A stretch of 64,000 bases of DNA from Massilia violaceinigra (GCF_002752675.1 NZ_CP024608.1:3782001-3846000); one strand, 5' to 3'. Positions 7,428-16,275 are shown, numbered from the stretch's first letter. Numbers and translations: made by a program. Notes: a model not told the origin generated them from the sequence alone.

Positions 7428-8879
7428 TTACATTGTTGGAGTAGGTCCGGTATGTATCGGTACGTTCGGGCCGCCCCCCGACCGGCCCGAGTGCGGGGAA
7501 ACCATAGCATCTTGAGGGAATTTCCCACATTCCGCGTCGTTGCTATACCGCTTTTTTAATTCGTCATCAAGTTGCTCTGCAATACATTCCCATTTGCATC
7601 CGAACATCTTAGCCATGAGCTGGGAAGTCCGGTCCCGAGCTTCCGTGTATGGCATATCCGGAGAATTTCTGCTATTTTCTACTATTTTCTCGGTTCCGGA
7701 GTGCGCGAGCCCGTGCGTACCATTTGCTATTCGGTTGGCGGTTCCCTCTAAACAAATAGTCAAGGCATTATTTTCCTTGTAATCCTTCCAGCATTTCCGC
7801 AGTCCTTGTGGCTTCATTGTGGTATTTTCGACCGTTCCTGTCGCTGTCTTTACTGTCTGGGTCACTGGCGCAAAAGCTTCAAACATTGCATTCGGAATAA
7901 CATGATGTCCAGTTTGCCCTGGGCAGCAACCGTTTCCGGCAGTGGTTTTCCCAGCATCCTTGTAAGGAACTAAAAGACACTTACGTGCCTTTATGCATGG
8001 ATTGGCATACGCTACCCCAGCCATCAAACTGGCCATTGCGTCTTCCATTCCCCCTGGCGTCAATATCTTTCTGCCAGCTTCAATAGCATCTGTAAATACT
8101 TTTGCGTTATCTTGCAGCGCTTGAAACTGTCGCTCCATATCGTTCGTTACAATAGCGCCGATTGTATTTCCAATCAATCGTCCTAGACTTTCCCAAGTGC
8201 CAATTCTTGCCATCAGAGTTGCAGCACCCGGAAAACGGAAAAATGCTGCCCTCCGCAATGCTTTTTCTTTTGCATTGTCCGCCGCATCCTGCCAGTGGCT
8301 CATCATATAATCGTCCGCAAAAGAAAAAACCTTTTCCAATGCTTCTTTTTCTAGTTTACTTTGGTCGGCGATGAAACTCTGAATGTCGCTTACAACGGAA
8401 TCTCTGAAATCTTTGGTATTAAATACTTCCTGGCCTTCTGGGCCTTTTTTGCCCCCAGGTTTTTGCCATAGGCCGTCGCAATGATTCTGCATCCACCGGT
8501 TTTTGTCGTTCGCAGTGTATCCGCTGGCTTTCCGCGCTTGAGCATCAATCTTGCCTAACGCATCTTTAAGCTTGTTAATAAAGTACGGCGCAACGCCCGA
8601 TTCCTTGCTGAGCCTCGCATTTTTCAGAGCGTCTGCGGATTTTTTTTTCGACTCATCATTGTCCGCACATTCGTTTTTTATGCGTTCAGCGTCAGCTTTG
8701 CAGTTAGCGCTATCTTTTTTGTTGTGAAAATAGTGATAATCAGCAGTATTGGCTAGTTTCTTGTTGCTTGTGGTGCTCGTTCTTCTGGTGCTTTGCGCCG
8801 GAGCAGGGGTGTCATTCTTGGCTTTCGCTCTTTCAGCCGCCGCCTTACGGCGTTGATGTCTATCAAATGCTGTTGACAT
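7428..8879 (-). CDS. T6SS effector with C-terminal GHH/HNH-type nuclease toxin domain (Tox-GHH2-like)
   Basis: 483 aa. The first ~45 residues are basic and low in complexity (MSTAFDRHQRRKAAAERAKA), followed by a helical region to about residue 290 with one hydrophobic segment near 212–245. The C-terminal domain has GQTGHHVIPNAMFEAF (GHH at 324–326) and ICLEGTANRIANGTHGLAH (375–393), the signature of the Tox-GHH2 group of HNH/EndoVII nuclease toxins. It is Cys-rich for this family (CCPG and CWK within the domain). It follows the PAAR-like gene by four bases and is followed by the propeller gene after ten. Likely role: DNA-cleaving antibacterial effector carried on the PAAR/VgrG tip. Confidence 0.8.
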   Translation of the reverse strand: MSTAFDRHQRRKAAAERAKAKNDTPAPAQSTRRTSTTSNKKLANTADYHYFHNKKDSANCKADAERIKNECADNDESKKKSADALKNARLSKESGVAPYFINKLKDALGKIDAQARKASGYTANDKNRWMQNHCDGLWQKPGGKKGPEGQEVFNTKDFRDSVVSDIQSFIADQSKLEKEALEKVFSFADDYMMSHWQDAADNAKEKALRRAAFFRFPGAATLMARIGTWESLGRLIGNTIGAIVTNDMERQFQALQDNAKVFTDAIEAGRKILTPGGMEDAMASLMAGVAYANPCIKARKCLLVPYKDAGKTTAGNGCCPGQTGHHVIPNAMFEAFAPVTQTVKTATGTVENTTMKPQGLRKCWKDYKENNALTICLEGTANRIANGTHGLAHSGTEKIVENSRNSPDMPYTEARDRTSQLMAKMFGCKWECIAEQLDDELKKRYSNDAECGKFPQDAMVSPHSGRSGGGPNVPIHTGPTPTM

Positions 8880-8883
8880 TGAA

Positions 8884-9270
8884 TTACCTGTGGTTATGTG
8901 TCATCGTGTCATTATGCCTGCAGACGTTTAATCCTTCGAATTTCACGTTTGATGACCACTGAGTAAAATACGCTTTCCCCTTGATTACGCCGGTCTTATT
9001 TCCTTTTTTAAATAATGGAGTTGCCGGTTCATTGCCAGTACTGTTCGCTAAATATGAGACGTCTTTCAGCGCTACTGGTGTCCCGCAAATAAATACCGTC
9101 GTGCTTCCTTTTTCGAGTTGTTTGGCATACGCGGTATTGGGATATGGAATCAATACCGGCCCCGCGCCCGGTGCGGGTGGGCTCCAGCATGGGTCCGCGA
9201 ATGCCGATGATTGTCCATCCGCAGCTTTCGAGCAAATTTGATTGTCGTTGGCATAAACTCGGGTATTCAT
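8884..9270 (-). CDS. DUF4150 PAAR-like protein (T6SS spike tip)
   Basis: 128 aa with the DUF4150 (PAAR-like) pattern: the FADPCWSPPAPGAGPVLIPYPN stretch, in which the PxxPGPxPIPYPN element is diagnostic, followed by GTPVALKDVSYLANSTGNEP and GKAYFTQWSSNVKFEGLNVCRHND. Such proteins cap the VgrG trimer and carry the effector. Five Cys and His near the end may bind metal. It is encoded as a separate protein upstream of the toxin rather than fused to it, 13 bases after the ketosynthase-like gene and 4 before the toxin gene. Confidence 0.88.
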   Translation of the reverse strand: MNTRVYANDNQICSKAADGQSSAFADPCWSPPAPGAGPVLIPYPNTAYAKQLEKGSTTVFICGTPVALKDVSYLANSTGNEPATPLFKKGNKTGVIKGKAYFTQWSSNVKFEGLNVCRHNDTMTHNHR

Positions 9271-9283
9271 TGACTGCTACCTC

Positions 9284-10396
9284 CTAGGCGATGTTTCGTT
9301 GCAATATCACTGCGCAGCGCAGCCCCGTATCATTTGCCAAATGCAAAAATCCGCATTCGCCGGGACTCGCAGGAGTGAACATTATTTTTGACATATAAGC
9401 TAACATTGCCGGTCCGGTAGCGGCCCCAACTTCTCCAATACAATCCGTGATCGTTATCAGCTTTAACATGTTGCCTCCGGTCGGTGTCACCCGGGTGATT
9501 GCGTTGGCCGCTTCGCGGGAGAAAAATGATTCGCCATTCTGATCGCTGACTCTGAACTCAAGTGCGCTGTAATCGCGTTGGCTCATGTTCACTGCTGATC
9601 GAATTGCAGTTGTTAATCCTCGCGACTTGCTTGGTACGCTGCCGTCCAGGCGGCCCGGTTCATCGCCGACCCCGAAGCCGCTAATATGTATGGCGGAAGT
9701 GCTTTTATGGGCCACATCACTGCTCAAGTTACCGAGGACGGCTTTCTGCAATAGAACTGCCGCAGCGGCTTCGCCAGGGATGAACCCATCAGTGTTTCCT
9801 CGAACTTGCAAGCGACCTGCGTGCAGATAGGCGTTGATGGTTGTAGCGTTCAGGTAAGTGTCGGCGCCAACCAAGAGAACCTGTTCACAATCGGGTAGCT
9901 CAAGCAGCGCTGCTGCCTGTTTAAGTGCACTCGCCAGACCAGCGCGCCCCAATGGCATGACGCCGGAACGAGGATGAAACTGCAAGTTGAGCTGATCGAC
10001 GGCCTGGCTGAAAACGCTCGCGTACCAGTCGCTATCGGCTCCGCTGCGCTCAGGTTCAGGCGCTAGCCATACAAGAGGCACTTTCGCGAAATCAGTTTCG
10101 TCGACCGAACTAAGACAATCCGCAATGGCAAACGCAATCCAGCGCGCTAGCCGGCCTTGTCCCCATACATCATCGTCGTCCAGGCGTGCAACGAGGACCC
10201 GTTCGTGCTGCGCTGTTTTGAAGTCGCTCTGTTGAAAGTGGTCCATATTGGCGCGCATGGCGCATGTTGCCGCTTCCAGGTTGTATCCGACAGCGCAGCA
10301 GAGGCCAGCGGAACGTATTGCCAACATCGTCGACGGCGTATGAATGGGTTCCGCGCTGAACCTATTCCAGAAACTGTTTTTCGTCATCGAGCTCAT
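9284..10396 (-). CDS. Ketosynthase/thiolase-fold protein of T6SS cargo operon, active site lost
   Basis: 370 aa from ATG 10396, which overlaps the DUF2169 stop as ATGA; this fixes the start within a longer open frame. The pattern EQVLLVGADTYLN (171–183) and GFIPGEAAAAVLL (204–216) is that of beta-ketoacyl synthases. Where the catalytic Cys is expected the sequence reads GRAGLASAL (150–158), and the expected His near IGH reads IGEVGAATG (320–328). It is therefore probably a pseudoenzyme. Similar proteins recur in DUF2169/DUF4150 operons, where a chaperone or assembly role is presumed. Confidence 0.7.
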   Translation of the reverse strand: MSSMTKNSFWNRFSAEPIHTPSTMLAIRSAGLCCAVGYNLEAATCAMRANMDHFQQSDFKTAQHERVLVARLDDDDVWGQGRLARWIAFAIADCLSSVDETDFAKVPLVWLAPEPERSGADSDWYASVFSQAVDQLNLQFHPRSGVMPLGRAGLASALKQAAALLELPDCEQVLLVGADTYLNATTINAYLHAGRLQVRGNTDGFIPGEAAAAVLLQKAVLGNLSSDVAHKSTSAIHISGFGVGDEPGRLDGSVPSKSRGLTTAIRSAVNMSQRDYSALEFRVSDQNGESFFSREAANAITRVTPTGGNMLKLITITDCIGEVGAATGPAMLAYMSKIMFTPASPGECGFLHLANDTGLRCAVILQRNIA

Positions 10397-11514
10397 GCGA
10401 TCCCTTCGTTTTCGTCGGTTTCTCCGGCACATCCGTGGCAGCCATCGGCCCCGGTTTTTTTCCGTTCCCACCATGCTGGATCAACCGGGCCAACGGCCAG
10501 CGCTGAAAATTCCTGAATGCGGCGCCGGATCGGCACGCTTGTTCGCCATACCGCTGAAAAGCTGCCTTTTTCCGTTTCAAAAAACAGGGTGTCGACCACC
10601 GGCACCAGCATGTCGGTGCTGTAGTCGGTTCTGAGAATTCTCACTTGTAGCTCGTCCAATCGGGGAAGCTTGAACCGCACATCCGGCCTCCCTGCCATCA
10701 TGTTTCGCAAAATGACGTCTTCGCCTCCCTTGGGGTAGACAATTTGTTGATCTTCCGGCGCGCACTGGTGGTACCGCTCATCAAAATCCTCCGGAAGGAA
10801 AGGACAAATTTCTTCCTCCCAGTGTTTGTCGTAGGTACCTGTATATTGGGTGCGTGGCGTCCAATGCCTGGCCACTGCAGATAACGCCACCGGTTTGTAG
10901 TTGCCGGTCGGGCTGCTGATATTATCGTCAAGCGCATGGAGATTAGGGGCGGGCTCGCCATCGAGGTCGCCCCCGGTGCGTTTTCCTCCCCATCCAATTC
11001 CGGCTGGGTTGCTCAGCATTGTTTCGGTAAGGATCTGAGGCTTGTCTCCCCAACCTTTTTCGTACGTGCGGGTGCCGCCGAAGGCATGCCCGTAGTGCAA
11101 GGGCATGCTTGTAAAAGGCATTGTCTTGGTAAGCGTGTACATTCCCAAAAGTTTGCGCCATTGACGCGGACCGACGACTTTAATACCCTTTTTCATTGGC
11201 CCAACTTGACACGCAACCGTCAGCTCTTGCACTTCCTTCCCATCGGGAGCATGCGCGCACGAATCGAACAGAACATCGCAACGCGGCTTATACCGTGCAA
11301 AATCGTCGCCGCAGATCATGGCACTTTGCCCCGGATCGCCTACAAATTTATCGCTCGGGAGCAGTGGCGATGACGCAATCGGCCGCGGTCTTTGACCTGC
11401 CTCGGGAATGAGCCATGTCCCTTTGATGACGATGACGAGATGCTCTCGTCCATCCACATCCAGGGACGTGCTGATCTGTGCAATCAAATGCTTTGATGCG
11501 ACTTGAATGTCCAT
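10393..11514 (-). CDS. DUF2169 domain-containing T6SS adaptor/chaperone
   Basis: 373 aa. It begins VASKHLIAQISTSLDVDGREHLVIVIKGTW, contains FGGTRTYEKGWGDKP-type and NPAGIGW motifs, and ends near WERKKTGADGC, all consistent with DUF2169. Members of this family act as adaptors that load PAAR-type effectors on VgrG in several T6SS-bearing bacteria. It is cytoplasmic and lies in the cargo operon 7 bases after DUF6484. A Cys-Gly-Cys element (HGCAGE) occurs near the end. Confidence 0.87.
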   Translation of the reverse strand: MDIQVASKHLIAQISTSLDVDGREHLVIVIKGTWLIPEAGQRPRPIASSPLLPSDKFVGDPGQSAMICGDDFARYKPRCDVLFDSCAHAPDGKEVQELTVACQVGPMKKGIKVVGPRQWRKLLGMYTLTKTMPFTSMPLHYGHAFGGTRTYEKGWGDKPQILTETMLSNPAGIGWGGKRTGGDLDGEPAPNLHALDDNISSPTGNYKPVALSAVARHWTPRTQYTGTYDKHWEEEICPFLPEDFDERYHQCAPEDQQIVYPKGGEDVILRNMMAGRPDVRFKLPRLDELQVRILRTDYSTDMLVPVVDTLFFETEKGSFSAVWRTSVPIRRRIQEFSALAVGPVDPAWWERKKTGADGCHGCAGETDENEGIA

Positions 11515-11521
11515 GTCGCTC

Positions 11522-12046
11522 CTAATTGACGTGAACCGAGCCGCCCAGAATGCGGTGTGTCGCGCTTGCCTGGCTGGTAATGTAGGTTCCCCGCAGCTGG
11601 ATGCGGCCGTCGGCGCTCAGGATGAGGGCTGCTTCGCCACATCGGAGTTCGATTTCGTGCTCGGCGCGAAGTTCGACACGCTCACCGTCGAGAAGTACAT
11701 CTGTGCTCGGGCGCGGTGCGGCTGATGGGGCCGCGAGCATGAACCCGAGGATAATCGGACGCTGAGGATCGCCAGATTCGAATCCGAGGGCGACTGCCTG
11801 GCCGATCTGGCCAGGGTCCAGTGGGCTGATTGTACGGGCGGCAATACGCGTCAGTCCAAATGTGGGAATGCTGACAAGTGCTATTCCATCATCGCCGATT
11901 GCGTCAAACGTACCGACAGCAATGCCGTCCGCTCGCCTTGGCTGGTGCGACGTCTGAACAATCACATCGTGCAGCAGTTGTTCGGTCTGGCCTTCATTCA
12001 GCCCGAGCGTTGACGCCGTAGCGGGAGCGTGGAGTTTCGATTGCAT
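11522..12046 (-). CDS. DUF6484 domain-containing protein (T6SS)
   Basis: 174 aa. Its middle part (GIAVGTFDAIGDDGIALVSIP, GQIGQAVALGFESGDPQRPIILGFM) follows the small beta-barrel pattern of DUF6484 proteins, a family placed beside VgrG. The C-terminal part (VLLDGERVELRAEHEIELRCGEAALILSADGRIQLRGTYI) resembles the end of VgrG gp5-like domains. It lies 2 bases after the vgrG stop, so it is translated with it. It is likely a spike accessory or adaptor subunit. Confidence 0.8.
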   Translation of the reverse strand: MQSKLHAPATASTLGLNEGQTEQLLHDVIVQTSHQPRRADGIAVGTFDAIGDDGIALVSIPTFGLTRIAARTISPLDPGQIGQAVALGFESGDPQRPIILGFMLAAPSAAPRPSTDVLLDGERVELRAEHEIELRCGEAALILSADGRIQLRGTYITSQASATHRILGGSVHVN

Positions 12047-12048
12047 GG

Positions 12049-14316
12049 TTAATTCTCGAGAATAGTCTTGGCGGTCAAGGTGATGTTTCCATCGGCTTTA
12101 TACGATTGCTCATCGGTAGTGCCCACACTAAACGTGTGTCCGTTGAAGATAATCGTGCCATCGGATTTCATCACCAGGCTCGCCTTGCCAACGGTGATCG
12201 ATATTTCTTCCCCTGCATTAATCGAAATGGATTCTCCGACATCGGTCGACTGGCTTTTTCCCACCACGGTAGACATCATCATGCCGACATTCAGGCTGTA
12301 ACCCAATCCCACGTTCTCCATGCGCCCCAGCCCGACGTTCTGCATGTACGCCATGCCAATCGTCTCGGTCTTCATCTTCGCCACATTGATCGACCAGTTC
12401 TTGCCGATCGTATCCTTCTCGTGCTTGGCCACGTTCTTAGTACGATTCCCGCCAATATCGATGGTCTCGTTCTTTCCCACATCCTCGGTGCGGTTATCCC
12501 CGATGCTGATCTTCTCGTCGTGATCCACCCGCTCGGTGCGGTTGTTGTGAATCGTGATCGTTTCGTTGTTGTCGACCGTCTCGGTACGGTCGTGATGCAC
12601 CGTAATCGTTTCGTCGCGGTCGACCGTCTCGGTGCGGTCGCGCTTGATGTGGTTGGTCTCGTCGCGGTCAATTGTCTTGCGGCGGTCATTCCCGACCCAT
12701 TTATCCTCATCGTGCTCGACTTCGGTCAGCTGGTCCTTCTCCGCATGCAGCCAGAGCTGTTCCTTGCCTTTCTTGTCCTCGAAGCGGATCGCGTTCGCAT
12801 TGTCGTAACTGCCGCCCGGCGTCGAGCGCGACAAAATACCGCTTTGCGTCTTGTTCTCCGGCAGCGTCCATGGTGGCATGGTGTCGGTATTGGGCACCAT
12901 GCCGGTGATGATCGGCCGGTCCGGATTGCCGTCCAGGAATTGCACAATGACTTCGGTCCCGATGCGCGGAATCGACGTCATCCCGAAATTCGCGCCTGCC
13001 CACGGCGTTGCCACGCGAATCCAGGCCGAGCTCTTTTCGTCGCTGGCACCGACCCGGTCCCAGTGGAACTGCACGCGCACCCGGCCGTATTGATCGGTAT
13101 GAATTTCCTCGCCCGCCGGCCCGACCACGGTCGCGGTCTGGATGCCGTGAATCTTCGTCTCGACGCTGTTCAAAGCACGCGGCGCGCGCCACGGAATGAT
13201 CCTGCGGATCGCCGTCAGCGTGTTTTCGTAGCGCGACGGTTCGGTCACCTTGACGTGATAGTTATTGGTGGCGTGGTGCTTGACTTCGAGAATGAGAAAT
13301 TCACGCGCCTGTGCATCGTCGCCGCGCGGATCGGCGTCGAAGTGCCCGCTCAGGCGGAACCAGCGCCCCGGCATCACATAGCGGTTGTTACCCGCGCCCT
13401 CGAAGCGCTTGCCTCCCGCCTCGACCGATTCCATCTGGCGCTGCGCCACGTCGCGCGCGTCGCCGCTGTCCTTGAAGCCGAAGGCGCCCGAGTATTCGTA
13501 CGATTCGATATTCGGCACGTCGCCTTGCTGCTGCACCGTAGGCAGCGAGGTCTGCGCCGGGCGGCCAGTCTTGAAGTCGTACGACGCCAGCGATACCGTG
13601 CCTTGCATGATCTGACGTCCCGGCGACCATTCGCCGATGCCATCCTCTTCATGCGCGCCGCCGTGACGCTGGAAGGGCATCTCCGGCCGCCCGTCAATCG
13701 GATCGGCGGCGGTAGAGTCGTCCGACAGCACCAGTTTGTGGCCCGCTTCGGTATGCTCGAACCAGTAAAAGATGCCAGCCCTGGCCCAGCGCCGCTCCAG
13801 ATAGTTGCTGTCGCTCTCGTCGAACTGGCAGGCGTCGGTCATCACGCCGCTGGCGCCCTGGACGCGCCAATCCCACTCGGCCAGGCTGCCATAGTCGCCG
13901 AAGATGCTCGACGTTTGCTGGTACAAGGTGGTGTTGTGGAACAGGTAGTTGTCCTTGCGCATAGTCAGGTACTTGGACCACGGACCCAGTTTCGCCTCGT
14001 AGTAAGACACGCCGCCGTCGACCGTTTTCAGGCCGAAGCTGAACACGCGTCCGGTGAAATAGCGCATCGTGCCATCCCCACGTACGAGCTGGACGCACAT
14101 CATCTTTCCCTGCAAGTCCTTGAGCGCCACGTTGGGGTTGTTGGACAGCAGTTCGACCGTGAATTCAAACGGGCGCGACAGCGCCTCAAACGCGTCCAGA
14201 CGGTTAACCAATAGTTGTGATGCGGGGCCGTCGCTGTTCGGAAAGGACAAACGCAAAATGCGATCATGCTGCCGATCGCTGATCAGGTCCTGGAGGCTAA
14301 AAGACGATTCGCTCAT
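12049..14316 (-). CDS. vgrG: Type VI secretion spike protein VgrG (TssI)
   Basis: 755 aa. ATG 14316 is preferred to the ATG 21 bases upstream because AGGAA lies 6 bases before it. The N-terminal gp27-like part has FEALSRPFEFTVELLS and YFTGRVFSFGL. The core has the VgrG hallmark GPAGEEIHTDQYGRVRVQFHWDR and WAGANFGMTSIPRIGTEVIVQFLDGNPDRPIITG (gp5 OB fold). The C-terminal third is a repeat spike with about ten degenerate units of the type RTETVDRDETITVHHD that should form the triple-stranded beta-needle. It is the first gene of the cargo operon. The core T6SS apparatus is not in the window. Confidence 0.95.
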   Translation of the reverse strand: MSESSFSLQDLISDRQHDRILRLSFPNSDGPASQLLVNRLDAFEALSRPFEFTVELLSNNPNVALKDLQGKMMCVQLVRGDGTMRYFTGRVFSFGLKTVDGGVSYYEAKLGPWSKYLTMRKDNYLFHNTTLYQQTSSIFGDYGSLAEWDWRVQGASGVMTDACQFDESDSNYLERRWARAGIFYWFEHTEAGHKLVLSDDSTAADPIDGRPEMPFQRHGGAHEEDGIGEWSPGRQIMQGTVSLASYDFKTGRPAQTSLPTVQQQGDVPNIESYEYSGAFGFKDSGDARDVAQRQMESVEAGGKRFEGAGNNRYVMPGRWFRLSGHFDADPRGDDAQAREFLILEVKHHATNNYHVKVTEPSRYENTLTAIRRIIPWRAPRALNSVETKIHGIQTATVVGPAGEEIHTDQYGRVRVQFHWDRVGASDEKSSAWIRVATPWAGANFGMTSIPRIGTEVIVQFLDGNPDRPIITGMVPNTDTMPPWTLPENKTQSGILSRSTPGGSYDNANAIRFEDKKGKEQLWLHAEKDQLTEVEHDEDKWVGNDRRKTIDRDETNHIKRDRTETVDRDETITVHHDRTETVDNNETITIHNNRTERVDHDEKISIGDNRTEDVGKNETIDIGGNRTKNVAKHEKDTIGKNWSINVAKMKTETIGMAYMQNVGLGRMENVGLGYSLNVGMMMSTVVGKSQSTDVGESISINAGEEISITVGKASLVMKSDGTIIFNGHTFSVGTTDEQSYKADGNITLTAKTILEN

Positions 14317-14760
14317 GCGATGTTCCTGTTCATTCAAAGTCAGTCAATTCGGGCGAATTGAAGCGGCAAGTTCGGTAACCCGACTGCCTGAGCGAGGGGC
14401 AAAAAAGGTGAGAACCGGGGTGGTACGAGCGCGGGAAGGATGGCCTGGCGTTATCGTTTGCACTCGTTCTTGCTGTATTTATTAATGATATTTTATCATC
14501 ATTTTACATGCAAAAGTGCAATTTTTGTTACTGTGGGTAGTGCCGAAACAACACGCGCTCGGGCGCTTGGCAGGGGGCTGGCAGCACCTGCGTGTTCGGC
14601 CCGGAGGGGACGAAAGCAGGGGATATGAGCGCGGAAACGTGGCCCCGGCAACCGCGCAAAGAGTGATCGATGCGAGCTGGCTGCGGGATTGGTGGAGGCA
14701 GGCGGGAGAGGCGGCGTGGGCAGGGCGCCCACGCGTTGCGGGTTTAAGCTGGCTGCTTGC
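14317..14760. other. Intergenic region with AT-rich vgrG promoter zone
   Basis: About 440 bases. Bases 14460–14530 are strikingly AT-rich for this genome and contain ATGATA-TTT-TATCAT (14485–14499), a likely regulatory or promoter site for the vgrG operon; no sigma-70 promoter of good quality stands out. The rest (14530–14760) is GC-rich and I see no credible gene in it. Confidence 0.4.
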
Positions 14761-14859
14761 CTACCACTTGAACACCTTGGCGATTGCCAGGTACCAGGTG
14801 ATGAGAGTATCGATAAATCCGGTCAACACCGGCACCACCTGAATCATCAAATCGTCCAT
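14761..14859 (-). CDS. Small hydrophobic peptide, 32 aa
   Basis: A 33-codon frame with GGAG 9 bases before the ATG. It encodes MDDLMIQVVPVLTGFIDTLI followed by TWYLAIAKVFKW. Apart from two N-terminal Asp and a C-terminal KVFKW it is almost wholly apolar, fitting one membrane-inserted or amphipathic helix. A rho-independent terminator separates it from the DUF2863 gene upstream, so it needs its own promoter in the ~100 bases between. Type I toxin, small membrane protein and surface-active peptide are all possible; I recognise no family. Confidence 0.55.
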   Translation of the reverse strand: MDDLMIQVVPVLTGFIDTLITWYLAIAKVFKW

Positions 14860-14964
14860 GCTTTGTTCTCCACAGTGCGTTGACGCGGCCCGGGCGGGCC
14901 ACCCAGCGAGTGTAGGGGTGTTGGCATTTCGTTATCTTGTGCGCGCCCAACAAAGCTGGCGGCG

Positions 14965-14991
14965 TAAAAAACCCGGGAGGACCCGGGTTCT
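14965..14991 (-). terminator. Rho-independent terminator of the DUF2863 gene
   Basis: Read on the minus strand: stem AACCCGGG, loop TCCT, stem CCCGGGTT, then a run of T (A-run 14965–14970 on the plus strand). It lies 19 bases after the stop of the DUF2863 gene. Confidence 0.85.
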
Positions 14992-15009
14992 TGAAGTGGC
15001 AACACCTGC

Positions 15010-16275
15010 TTAGTGAAAATGCTCCGTGCCCGCGGGCGCGTCCTCCGGCATTTCCGCATGCACCAGTTCGCCAGTTGGATCGGCAAACAGGGGCGCGTCG
15101 CAGTCGTCGCAATACTCGGTCACGAAACGCTCGTTGTGGCGCTTGATGTGGGTTACGCCAGCTTCGTTCAGGTGCCCGATGATTTCGTCAAGCGGCGCCT
15201 TCGGCTCGCCCATGCCGCCCAGGGCGGCGGCCGACAAGCCTTCGACCGGCGTGCCGTCTTCGTCTTCCTGCCCGTACAGCGGCCACACGATGCCGTAGAT
15301 CACATCGGCCGTCTGGCGCATGGTGAAGCCGACGCGGTACTCGTCGATCTGGCCTTCGGCCGACTCGTCGCCGAAGCCGGCAATGACGGCGCGCAGGTCG
15401 GACGCTTCCACGCCCAGGGTATTGGTCAGGTAATGCACGGCGGCACGCACCGATACCGGACGGATCAGCTTATCCGCTTCGCGGCAGGCCACGTAGTACG
15501 CTTCCGGCAGCAGCAGTTCCACGCCGCAGCCCGGCAGCAGGCGCGTGATGGTCGGGCCGGCCTGCGCGCGCCACTGTTCGAGCGCATTGGCGCGTTCGAC
15601 CATGAAGGTCGACTGGAACTGCGGCTCCTGCCAGCGGAACAGCGGGACGCCCAGCGGCGCCACGATGGCCACCATCAGGTAGCGCGTGTCGGCCAGGAAA
15701 GGCGCGGTCTCGGCCGGCTTGGCGATCGGCTTGACGGCCGTGCCCTTGTGCGCGGCCTGGGCCAGCTTGTGCGTGGTGGTGTAGGTTTCGGCGTGGGTGC
15801 GCGGCAGCTGGTCGATCGAGAACAGGGTCGGCGCCATGGCCATCTGCACGCCATCGGCCAGCAGGTGCGCCGAAAAGTGGGCGGACAGGGTCTGCAGCAG
15901 CTCGGCCGGAACGGTGCCGGACGCGATCGAAAAACGCGTCCATGCCAGGATCGGCGCCGCCACCAGCAGTGCCTGGAAGGTCTTTTCCGCGCCGTCGTGC
16001 TGCTCGACCATGGTCGACGATTCGCTGACCGCTTCGACGCCCTCCATCAGGGTGTCGTAGGCGTTCAGGTCTTCCTTGAACAGCACGTTGAGGGTGGTGT
16101 CGACGGTATCCTGGTGGCCGCTCTTGAGCAGGCGTTGGAGCTGCGTGTCGAGCTGGCGCTCCCAGGCCCGTTCTTCAATGCGGCTGGACGCCTGTACGAT
16201 AGCCTGGCTGATGCTGACCAGGCGTTGGCTCTCGGCCGACAACTTATGGGATGAATCTTTGGTTGGACGACGCAT
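15010..16275 (-). CDS. DUF2863 family protein
   Basis: 421 aa, cytoplasmic, with the sequence style of the betaproteobacterial DUF2863 family (RRPTKDSSHKLSAESQRLVSISQAIVQASSR at the start, MVAIVAPLGVPLFRWQE in the middle). The C-terminus has a possible small metal knuckle, CDDCDAPLF, and ends in Glu/His-rich sequence. Function is unknown. It lies downstream of acnA but is separated by an acnA terminator and 250 bases, so it is probably a separate unit. Confidence 0.85.
   Translation of the reverse strand: MRRPTKDSSHKLSAESQRLVSISQAIVQASSRIEERAWERQLDTQLQRLLKSGHQDTVDTTLNVLFKEDLNAYDTLMEGVEAVSESSTMVEQHDGAEKTFQALLVAAPILAWTRFSIASGTVPAELLQTLSAHFSAHLLADGVQMAMAPTLFSIDQLPRTHAETYTTTHKLAQAAHKGTAVKPIAKPAETAPFLADTRYLMVAIVAPLGVPLFRWQEPQFQSTFMVERANALEQWRAQAGPTITRLLPGCGVELLLPEAYYVACREADKLIRPVSVRAAVHYLTNTLGVEASDLRAVIAGFGDESAEGQIDEYRVGFTMRQTADVIYGIVWPLYGQEDEDGTPVEGLSAAALGGMGEPKAPLDEIIGHLNEAGVTHIKRHNERFVTEYCDDCDAPLFADPTGELVHAEMPEDAPAGTEHFH

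Noticed and set aside
12106..14214. A 702-codon open frame antisense to vgrG
   Set aside because: It is the mirror of a GC-rich coding strand (His/Arg/Val/Ala-rich, no domains). vgrG is certain on the other strand.
14499..14732. 77-codon minus-strand frame upstream of vgrG
   Set aside because: Pro/Ala/Arg-rich with no ribosome site; extends into the AT-rich promoter zone.
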